Below the pieces are notes generated by a model. It saw only the letters and a program-made list of their open reading frames with translations. It did not search any database and had not been told where the DNA came from. A program made the translations under genes and the position numbers. This document shows positions 1-6,661 of a stretch of 7,422 nt of DNA, piece after piece. Location of the stretch: NCBI GenBank assembly GCA_947303695.1, contig CAMYYX010000084.1, positions 1 through 7,422 on the forward strand, written 5' to 3'. The stretch comes from an uncultured Prevotellaceae bacterium (GTDB taxonomy: Bacteria; Bacteroidota; Bacteroidia; Bacteroidales; Bacteroidaceae). The first letter of the stretch is position 1; each line of letters starts with the position of its first letter.

Positions 1-369
1 ATCCAGTACTTCTCATACGCTGGCTATGACAACGACGTATCGTACGACTACACATCATTGGCACGTCCAATGGCTTTCAACTTCCGCGTAGGTGAGGACG
101 GCAAGGCACGTATCGGTTTCCGTACGAACAATGTTGACGCCACCGGAACCGAACATCCACATGCTTGCGCTGGTTGGTTCAAGCTCGACAACTTCCGTCT
201 GGAGTGTGTATCAGTAGGTCTTGTTGATAGTCCTGAGTTGCCAGAAGGCATTGCTGAAATGACGACAGAGCAGGCTACAAGTGCTATCTACGACCTCGCA
301 GGCCGCAAGGTTAGCAACCCGACGAAGGGCATCTACATCCAAGGTGGACAGAAGTTCTTCGTGAAATAA
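1..369 (+). CDS. C-terminal part of a secreted or surface protein with a Bacteroidetes-type C-terminal tail (5' end outside window)
   Basis: The reading frame is open from the first base of the window and ends at TAA 367-369, giving 122 visible residues. No start codon is assigned because the gene begins upstream. The visible part has two sections. Residues 1 to about 72 are rich in aromatic residues and Gly, and end in a GWFKLDNFRLE segment. That resembles the last strands of the beta-sandwich (carbohydrate-binding or jelly-roll) domains in Bacteroidetes secreted glycosidases and surface proteins. After a short linker comes a tail with IYDLAGRKV and the terminal GIYIQGGQKFFVK. Tails of this kind are frequent at the ends of exported Prevotella proteins and resemble type IX secretion sorting domains. 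The catalytic or binding function cannot be told from this fragment. The gene converges on galE and ends just before a strong terminator. Confidence 0.8.
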   Translation: MQYFSYAGYDNDVSYDYTSLARPMAFNFRVGEDGKARIGFRTNNVDATGTEHPHACAGWFKLDNFRLECVSVGLVDSPELPEGIAEMTTEQATSAIYDLAGRKVSNPTKGIYIQGGQKFFVK

Positions 370-387
370 ATGGTCTCATCCAACAAG

Positions 388-414
388 AAAGGCTCCCACT
401 CGGGAGCCTTTTTT
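388..414 (+). terminator. Rho-independent terminator between convergent genes, possibly bidirectional
   Basis: A perfect 7-bp GC-rich stem, GGCTCCC (391-397) and GGGAGCC (402-408), closes a 4-base ACTC loop. It is followed by six T (409-414). AAA at 388-390 can extend the stem by pairing with the first T residues. It lies 19 bp after the stop of the plus-strand gene. On the minus strand the same hairpin is followed by TTTCTTGTTG, a broken T tract, so it may also end the galE transcript, whose stop lies 24 bp before the T run. Confidence is high for the plus direction and moderate for the minus. Confidence 0.9.
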
Positions 415-438
415 ATTGATGATAAGGAGTAAATGGAT

Positions 439-1455
439 TTACTCTTCGTAGCCTTTCGGATTGTTCTTCTGGAAGTTCCAGGAATCACGACACATATCCT
501 CGATTCCATATTGTGCTTCCCAACCCAGTTCTGCCTTTGCTTTTGCTGGGTTGCAATAGCAAGTTGCGATATCACCTGGTCGACGGGGCTTGATGACATA
601 TGGTACCTTCAGCCCGTTGGCTGTCTGGAAGGCATTCACAACATCGAGTACAGAATAACCGTGGCCTGTACCGAGATTATAGATGCCAAGTCCACACTTG
701 CGTTGAATGGCTTGTAGGGCAGCTACATGTCCGGCTGCAAGGTCGCATACGTGGATATAGTCGCGTACACCTGTTCCGTCAGGGGTGTCATAGTCATTAC
801 CGAATACACCCAGTTCCTTACGGATACCGATAGCTGTTTGGGTAATGTATGGCATCAGGTTGTTAGGAATACCATTTGGATTCTCACCAATCAATCCAGA
901 CTTGTGTGCGCCGATTGGGTTGAAGTAACGCAGCAGGACGACGTTCCATTCTGGGTCAGCTTTCTGTACGTCAATCAACACTTCCTCCAACATTGATTTT
1001 GTCTGTCCGTATGGATTGGTGCAATGCCCCTTTGGACACGATTCTGTTATTGGAATCTGTGCAGGATCGCCATAAACGGTTGCTGATGATGAGAAGATGA
1101 TGTTCTTGCATCCATTCTTACGCATTACGTCGAGTAGTACAAACGTTGCGTTCATGTTGTTCTCATAATACTCGAGTGGCTTTTCGCAACTCTCACCAAC
1201 AGCTTTTAAGCCTGCAAAATGGATGACAGCATCAATCTTGTATTGTTTGAATACCTTGTCGAGTGCCTCACGATCGCGAACATCGGCTTTAATGAATGGA
1301 ACTTGTTTGCCGATGATCTTTGACACTCTGCGTAATGCTTCTTCCTTCGAGTTGACGAGGTTGTCTACTACAACTACTGAGTGTCCGGCTTTATCAAGTT
1401 CGATAATGGTGTGGGAGCCTATATATCCGGCTCCGCCTGTTAATAGAATTTGCAT
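439..1455 (-). CDS. galE: UDP-glucose 4-epimerase (GalE), extended SDR family, with Cys at the substrate-size position 299
   Basis: This enzyme interconverts UDP-galactose and UDP-glucose in the cytoplasm (Leloir pathway and precursor supply for glycans), using tightly bound NAD. The protein has 338 residues, the same length as the E. coli enzyme, and the numbering matches it. The N-terminal Rossmann motif TGGAGYIG is at residues 6-13. The catalytic Ser124 lies in SSSATVYG, and the YxxxK pair is Tyr149 and Lys153 in NPYGQTK. NPxG at 179-182, VRDYIHV at 230-236 and RRPGD at 291-295 are also family hallmarks. Position 299, Tyr in E. coli, is Cys here, in the context ATCYCNP. This matches human GALE (Cys307), which also epimerises UDP-GalNAc, so dual specificity is inferred. 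The ATG at 1455 is the only start that keeps the whole NAD motif. No Shine-Dalgarno is present. The gene lies 33 bp after the guanylyltransferase gene and is probably co-transcribed with it. Confidence 0.97.
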   Translation of the reverse strand: MQILLTGGAGYIGSHTIIELDKAGHSVVVVDNLVNSKEEALRRVSKIIGKQVPFIKADVRDREALDKVFKQYKIDAVIHFAGLKAVGESCEKPLEYYENNMNATFVLLDVMRKNGCKNIIFSSSATVYGDPAQIPITESCPKGHCTNPYGQTKSMLEEVLIDVQKADPEWNVVLLRYFNPIGAHKSGLIGENPNGIPNNLMPYITQTAIGIRKELGVFGNDYDTPDGTGVRDYIHVCDLAAGHVAALQAIQRKCGLGIYNLGTGHGYSVLDVVNAFQTANGLKVPYVIKPRRPGDIATCYCNPAKAKAELGWEAQYGIEDMCRDSWNFQKNNPKGYEE

Positions 1456-1488
1456 AATTCTTTGTTATTTAGTGTTATGTTTTGAATG

Positions 1489-2592
1489 TTATGAATCTTG
1501 TTGAGAACGTAGTGTGACATCATTGACAAAGTTACGAATGGATTGCTGATCGTCTTTCTTGCATATCATCAGGATGTCGGGCGTGTCGATGATGGCATAG
1601 CCGTGCAGATTCTGAATGGTGGCAATTTTACCCTTTGGAAGTTTGATGATACAGTCCGATGTGTCATAGAAGAACGTTGTTTGTTTTTGTTTCTCGTCTT
1701 CCGTAGGGGTGAGTACCACATTGCCATCTTGTGTCTTTTGCATGATGTTAAACACTTGTGTCCATGTACCTAAGTCGCTCCAACCGAAATCACACTGCAT
1801 CACATCGACGTTATCTACCTTTTCAAGTACACCTGTCTCTAACGGGATGTTGGGACAGATGGAGAACGCTTGTTGGATAAGTGTTGGTATGTTCTCTCCG
1901 ACAGATAGCATGTCATGTACTCTTTGCAGGATGTCCGAAACCTCACTGGATACCTGTCTGATGGTTTCGAGGAAGGTACGTGCTCCCCAAAGGAACAATC
2001 CTGTGTTCCATAGGAACTCATGGCTCTCGATGAACATCTTGGCAAATTGCTCCTCGGGTTTTTCTGTGAACGACTTCACTTGGAAGATGTTGTCGGCACG
2101 TTGTTCGTTCATCTGAATATAGCCGAACTGGGTTTCAGGGTGGGTAGGAGTGACGCCCACTGTTAGCAACCGTTGGTTGTTGGCGACATATTCAAATCCT
2201 TTCAGCATATCGTGCTCGAATGTCGATTCGTCAGTAATGAGTTGGTCGGCAGGTGTCACGAGCATCACAGCGTTTGGATTGATTCGTGTGAGGTGGATGG
2301 CAGCCCATACTACACTAGGTACCGTGTTTCGCCGCATGGGTTCCAATAGCAGGTTGGCAGTAGGTAGTTGAGGTAGTTGTTGCAGTGTCAAATCTTTATA
2401 GATTTCGTTCGACATCACGATGATGTTCTCTTTATCGATAAACTTAGCATATCGTTTGTAGGTCGCTTGCAGCAAGGTCTCCCCTGTACCGAGGATGTCA
2501 AGGAATTGTTTTGGCATCTGCTGTCGGCTCGCCGGCCATAGTCGTGTGCCGATTCCTCCTGCTAATATGATGCAATAATAGTTGTTCTGCAT
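1489..2592 (-). CDS. manC: Mannose-1-phosphate guanylyltransferase (GDP-mannose pyrophosphorylase), single-domain form
   Basis: This cytoplasmic enzyme makes GDP-mannose from GTP and mannose-1-phosphate. GDP-mannose is the donor for mannosylation and the precursor of GDP-fucose. The 367-residue protein starts with the nucleotidyltransferase signature GGIGTRLWPASR at residues 12-23, followed by the PKQF box at 27-30. Other conserved elements are LEPMRRNT (83-90), PADQ (114-117) with metal-binding Asp116, the EKP motif at 177-179, WNTGLF (195-200) and FGWSDLGTW (269-277). Together they identify the sugar-nucleotide pyrophosphorylase fold of the mannose-1-P branch. The length is that of the short form. 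The C-terminal cupin phosphomannose isomerase domain of the roughly 470-residue ManC/AlgA enzymes is absent, so isomerase must come from another gene. The usual His after Asp116 is Gln here. The ATG at 2592 lies ahead of the glycine-rich motif, with no Shine-Dalgarno. It lies 54 bp after the GH2 gene and 33 bp before galE. The symbol follows general usage. Confidence 0.93.
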   Translation of the reverse strand: MQNNYYCIILAGGIGTRLWPASRQQMPKQFLDILGTGETLLQATYKRYAKFIDKENIIVMSNEIYKDLTLQQLPQLPTANLLLEPMRRNTVPSVVWAAIHLTRINPNAVMLVTPADQLITDESTFEHDMLKGFEYVANNQRLLTVGVTPTHPETQFGYIQMNEQRADNIFQVKSFTEKPEEQFAKMFIESHEFLWNTGLFLWGARTFLETIRQVSSEVSDILQRVHDMLSVGENIPTLIQQAFSICPNIPLETGVLEKVDNVDVMQCDFGWSDLGTWTQVFNIMQKTQDGNVVLTPTEDEKQKQTTFFYDTSDCIIKLPKGKIATIQNLHGYAIIDTPDILMICKKDDQQSIRNFVNDVTLRSQQDS

Positions 2593-2646
2593 AAAGATTT
2601 ATCTAAATAATAAGGTAGTTATTGTTTGATATTCATTATATTCGAG

Positions 2647-5600
2647 TTATCTCACTAGATACTTCTTCCCGTTTTGGATGTAGATGCCGCTCAATAGTGG
2701 CATTTGGTCTGCATTCAACTTCTTGCCTGTAAGGTCGTAGAAGATATTCATGTCAGGTACATCGTTGGTGATGTTATTGATTGCCTGAGCATCGTTTGCC
2801 TTTGCTGTGATGCTAATCTCAGAGGCTGATGCCCATGCGTTATTGTTGACTTCAGACTTCGCAATGAGTTTCAGGTAGCGTCCTTCAACAGGTTTCTTTA
2901 GTGTGGCTGCCTGTTGGGCAGTTGTCTTTGAGAATGAGCCTGTTGCTACAGCCGTTCCGAAGTTATTCACATCGTTACTGATGTAGATTTCATACTCACG
3001 AATCATTCCGTTCTCGTTTCCATCAGTTCGTGCCGTATAAAGAACAGCTGTCACATTGTAGGTCTGAGCCATATCAATCACGATGGTGTGAGGATGGCGT
3101 GGGGTAGAACCGCTGTACTGTGTATGCCAGAAGGTCGATGGGTTGTTATCGATAGCATAGCGTGCAGGATTGCCGCCTTCCTCGCTTGATACGCTGTAGA
3201 TCTTCCATGCTGTGCGGTTGATGTACATCTGGAATTCGTAGGTCGACACAGGACTGTCGAAATATCCTTCAGCCTGGCAATATGCTGTGACGGTACCTCC
3301 ATCCGGCAAATTCACGGCTGTTGTGTATTTCTGATAAGTACCACCGTTGATACTGTAATAGATCGTAGCGTTCTTCGTTCCTGTCTTCATCGTGATGCGT
3401 CCGTTGCTTGCCTGTGTGCATTCCACAGCTTTGCAGATAGGCATATCGAAGCGTGCTTTTTCTGCCATAGCTTCCTTGCTCATGGCCTCTGCAAGTGGAA
3501 TGAACATGAAGCGGAATTTCGTGTCAGATGCATACAATTCGTATTTCTTCAGCACGTCAGGACCGCAACTGGCATTACCCAAACCACGTGTGCGAGCATC
3601 GATATTGACCACAGTCACATTTGCTTTCTTGAATTCGTATGGATGTTTTGCACGTGTATTGCGGTTGGTGTAGTTATCCTCTGGACGCCAATGGAGTGCT
3701 GATGCAGCCATCTGGTCTGGTGCCACAACCATCATTCCAATTCCGTCTGCGTTGGTCAGGGCCAGCCATCTCACTTCCTGTTTTGTTCCGTGCTCCTGAG
3801 GTTTTACGTATTCCACATATTGGTCTGTAACGGTGCTTGCATAGATATCTGGGAAGCAAGCCTCCTTGCGGTCTACATAGCTGTCCCAAGGTCCACGTCC
3901 GAACCAAGTGAACTGTTCCATCCTTACTGGCATCTCAAACTTGAAGCCGATACGTGGAACGATGGCGTTCTGGTCAACAGGGTTGATATCTGAGTTAACC
4001 ATAATGGTTCCATCTGCACATACCTTGAAGTCCAGTTGTACGTTGAGCTTATGGGATGTGGTTGAGGTCCACACACTCTTCATACTGATATCGGCTGTCT
4101 GTCCATCCTCGCTCTTTGCGACAGTCGTACCCTTACCGCTACCGGTGAAGGTAGTCAGACCCATGTCATCCCAACTGCCTGTCTTGTTGCCATCGTTGTC
4201 TGTTGGCAAACGGAAGAGGTTGGGCTTTAGAGGCTGCGAGATGATGCTCTGTCCTTTGTAGACATAGCGTAGCAATGTGCCTTGCGTTTTCGAGAAGGTA
4301 GCAGTAAAGTCGCTATTTGATACGGTGACCATCGCGCTGCTTTCTGTAACGGTGAGAGCCTCACCCTGTGCAAGCTTCATCGGAGTCTTTACAGCTGTAT
4401 TGAGCGGCAGTTGTTCGCTTGCTACTTCGTAGCCGGCTTCTGCCCAGAGGGTAGCTTCCTTGAGTTTTGCTGAGAAGCGGATAAAGTATTCAGCATCGGC
4501 TTTCATCTCTGATGGGATATTGTCGATGGTGATGCGAATGCTGTCACCTGCCTTTACGATATCGTCTATAGTTCCTTTTCCAACCTCTTTACCTTCTTCC
4601 AATATGGTGTATGTGAGGTCGAGATAGCTGTTGTCAGCAAATGCCAACTTGCTCTTCATAAGGAATTGGTTCTTGCTACTCTTAACGCTCTTGAACTCGA
4701 GTGGCTGATAAATCTTCTTGGTGTTGTAAACCTTATCTGTAAAACTCCAGTCAGGCTTTACCAATCCGTTGATACAGAAGTTGCCATCATTCGGGTTGTC
4801 TCCGAAGTCACCTCCGTAGGCAAAATAATTCTTACCGCTTGAATTCTTGGTGAGCAGACCTTGGTCTTTCCAGTCCCAGATGAATTCACCGGTCAGACAT
4901 GGATACTTCTCATAGAGGTCGAAGAACTCGCGCACATTACCCATTGAGTTACCCATCGAGTGACTGTTCTCGCATTGTATATGCGGCTTTGGATTACTTT
5001 GGTTCAGTCGGCTGCGACCTGTGTTCTCGATTCCGTCCACTCCTGCATACATCGTGCTACTCACGTCTCCGTAATCGCTGTTGCCTTCATAGTGGATGAG
5101 TCGTGTCGTATCGAGTTTACGTATCGCTTCACGTGCACTTTGGAAGTTGTTTCCGCGTCCCGATTCGTTTCCGAGCGACCAGATGAAGATGCAGACGTGG
5201 TTACGATGCCACAATACTTGATTGGCTGAGCGCTCTGTCATCATCGTTCTGAATGTCTCTACGCCCGAGAGCCCTGTGTTGGCGTGGCACTCTACGTTGG
5301 CTTCTGCCAACACATAAAGTCCGTAGCGGTCGCACAGGTCATAGAAATACGGGTCGTTAGGGTAGTGGGAAGTACGAACTGCGTTGATGTTCAGACGTTT
5401 CATCGTGATAACGTCCTTTTCCATCTCTTCGCGAGTAACGGCACGTCCGTTTTCATAGCTGAAGTCATGACGGTTCACGCCATGGAATACCATACGTTTG
5501 CCGTTAATAAGTAATGCTCCATCACTTCGTACACTTACTTCCTTAAATCCGACTTTTCCGCCACGTATGTCTATTGTTTTTCCTTTACTGTCTTTCAGTG

Positions 5601-6606
5601 TAAGCACCAAGTCATACAGATTAGGCTCTTCAGCATTCCACTTGCGAGGGTTCGTCACATTGATCGAGAATGTCTGCTTGCCAATCGCATTGATGGTCTT
5701 CGTTGCTGTTGCAATAGCTGTACCGTTATCTTCTATGCTGACGGTCAGTTCACCTCCGCTGATAGCCTCTCCTTCGATGTTCACTTGCACTTTTGCTGTT
5801 GCGTTTTTGTACTGTGCATCAAGGTCGGTCGAGAAGAAGTAGTCGCGAATCTGGGTTTTAGGAGCTGCCCATAGGAAACAATGACGTTGAATACCTGTCA
5901 ATCGCCAATAGTCCTGACACTCTATGAACGATCCGCTGGTGAATCTGTATACCTGCAATGCTACGGTATTCGTACCGCTTTGAACATATTTGGTAATGTT
6001 GAATTCCGAAGGCAGATACGAATCCTCGCTGTAGCCGATTCGTTGTCCGTTGATCCATAGGTAGTAGCCGTGTCCTACACCATTAAAGCGTATGTAGATA
6101 TCTCGACCTTCCCATTCTTTAGGTAAGTTGAACTGACGGCGATAAGTGCCTACGGGGTTCGGCATACTGCTGTTATAGCTGAACCATGATGGGCGTTCAG
6201 CCATGATGCTATAAGTATTCCTGTCGTATGAGAATGGATACTGAACATTACAATACAGCGGTTTGTCCCAGTTTTTCCCGTTATGAATACCATACACTTG
6301 CCAGCTTGATGGAACGCTGATATTGTCCCATGCTGCATCATTATAGTCAGTCCCGAACACGTTCTTTGGGGCGTTGTTGGGGTTACCCACCCATTTGAAT
6401 TTCCATGTACCGTCCAAGTCCAGGTAATAGGGTGACTGGCTCATGTCGTTACTGCTCACCTGACCTACACTTCCGAATGGAATTGACACGGTGTGAGCAG
6501 TTTCTTTATTTACGTTCGAAATGTTTGGGTTGTCCCATTCAGTATCGTCCTGTGCCTTTGCCAGCACAGCAGACATCATTAAGATCGTTAATGTTAGTTT
6601 TCGCAT
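2647..6606 (-). CDS. Exported multidomain beta-galactosidase, glycoside hydrolase family 2 (LacZ type), with chitobiase-like and F5/8 type C modules
   Basis: This is a retaining glycosidase predicted to remove terminal beta-linked galactose in the periplasm or outside the cell. It has 1319 residues, against 1023 in E. coli LacZ. A signal peptide spans residues 1-18 (AKA before Gln19) with no lipobox. In order come the GH2 sugar-binding domain (about 55-245), Ig-like domain (252-355), TIM barrel (357-635), second Ig-like domain (about 636-740), LacZ small-chain domain (about 757-1036), a chitobiase C-terminal-like domain (1065-1126), an F5/8 type C (CBM32-like) domain (1130-1268) and a C-terminal tail (1288-1319). 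The acid/base is Glu481 in WSLGNESG and the nucleophile is Glu546 in CENSHSMGNS. LacZ-equivalent residues include Asp232, Glu439 and His441 (metal), Tyr520 and His549. Two departures are Asn547 after the nucleophile (Tyr in LacZ) and Cys1014 for LacZ Trp999. The catalytic class is secure, but the natural substrate is not; other GH2 exo-activities remain possible. It is first in a probable three-gene unit. Confidence 0.94.
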   Translation of the reverse strand: MRKLTLTILMMSAVLAKAQDDTEWDNPNISNVNKETAHTVSIPFGSVGQVSSNDMSQSPYYLDLDGTWKFKWVGNPNNAPKNVFGTDYNDAAWDNISVPSSWQVYGIHNGKNWDKPLYCNVQYPFSYDRNTYSIMAERPSWFSYNSSMPNPVGTYRRQFNLPKEWEGRDIYIRFNGVGHGYYLWINGQRIGYSEDSYLPSEFNITKYVQSGTNTVALQVYRFTSGSFIECQDYWRLTGIQRHCFLWAAPKTQIRDYFFSTDLDAQYKNATAKVQVNIEGEAISGGELTVSIEDNGTAIATATKTINAIGKQTFSINVTNPRKWNAEEPNLYDLVLTLKDSKGKTIDIRGGKVGFKEVSVRSDGALLINGKRMVFHGVNRHDFSYENGRAVTREEMEKDVITMKRLNINAVRTSHYPNDPYFYDLCDRYGLYVLAEANVECHANTGLSGVETFRTMMTERSANQVLWHRNHVCIFIWSLGNESGRGNNFQSAREAIRKLDTTRLIHYEGNSDYGDVSSTMYAGVDGIENTGRSRLNQSNPKPHIQCENSHSMGNSMGNVREFFDLYEKYPCLTGEFIWDWKDQGLLTKNSSGKNYFAYGGDFGDNPNDGNFCINGLVKPDWSFTDKVYNTKKIYQPLEFKSVKSSKNQFLMKSKLAFADNSYLDLTYTILEEGKEVGKGTIDDIVKAGDSIRITIDNIPSEMKADAEYFIRFSAKLKEATLWAEAGYEVASEQLPLNTAVKTPMKLAQGEALTVTESSAMVTVSNSDFTATFSKTQGTLLRYVYKGQSIISQPLKPNLFRLPTDNDGNKTGSWDDMGLTTFTGSGKGTTVAKSEDGQTADISMKSVWTSTTSHKLNVQLDFKVCADGTIMVNSDINPVDQNAIVPRIGFKFEMPVRMEQFTWFGRGPWDSYVDRKEACFPDIYASTVTDQYVEYVKPQEHGTKQEVRWLALTNADGIGMMVVAPDQMAASALHWRPEDNYTNRNTRAKHPYEFKKANVTVVNIDARTRGLGNASCGPDVLKKYELYASDTKFRFMFIPLAEAMSKEAMAEKARFDMPICKAVECTQASNGRITMKTGTKNATIYYSINGGTYQKYTTAVNLPDGGTVTAYCQAEGYFDSPVSTYEFQMYINRTAWKIYSVSSEEGGNPARYAIDNNPSTFWHTQYSGSTPRHPHTIVIDMAQTYNVTAVLYTARTDGNENGMIREYEIYISNDVNNFGTAVATGSFSKTTAQQAATLKKPVEGRYLKLIAKSEVNNNAWASASEISITAKANDAQAINNITNDVPDMNIFYDLTGKKLNADQMPLLSGIYIQNGKKYLVR

Positions 6607-6629
6607 ATGATAGGTTTGTTATTTCACAG

Positions 6630-6656
6630 CAAATATAATAAATATTTTCAAATCAA
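6630..6656 (-). promoter_or_regulatory. Probable Bacteroidetes-type promoter of the GH2-manC-galE unit
   Basis: On the minus strand, TATATTTG (6637-6630) fits the Bacteroidetes -7 consensus TAnnTTTG exactly. A TTG (6656-6654) lies 16 bp upstream and could be the -33 element, though this is shorter than the usual spacing of roughly 19-21 bp. A TTTG at 6652-6649 is closer still. Transcription would start near 6623, leaving a leader of about 17 bases before the ATG at 6606, with no Shine-Dalgarno. It is the only consensus -7 match I found in the gaps between the minus-strand genes. The -7 box is a fair call and the -33 element is weak. Confidence 0.5.
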
Positions 6657-6661
6657 CATAA

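Noticed and set aside
1456..1488. A promoter or terminator between the guanylyltransferase gene and galE
   Set aside because: The 33-bp gap holds neither a hairpin nor a -7 consensus match.
1709..2116. A 135-codon open frame on the plus strand, with others up to about 117 codons opposite the minus-strand genes (for example 433-717, 3908-4261 and 5498-5842)
   Set aside because: They lie wholly inside well-supported genes on the other strand. Their translations show low-complexity Ser/Cys/Leu-rich composition and no recognisable domain, so they are shadow frames.
2593..2646. A separate promoter before the guanylyltransferase gene
   Set aside because: The minus-strand sequence has AT-rich stretches such as TTATTATTTAG, but no TAnnTTTG match. 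I could not support a promoter here.
6632..6648. AT-only inverted repeat AAATAT-TTATT-ATATTT (minus strand) as a terminator for the transporter gene
   Set aside because: The stem is six A-T pairs with no GC, too weak for a rho-independent terminator, and it overlaps the probable -7 box.
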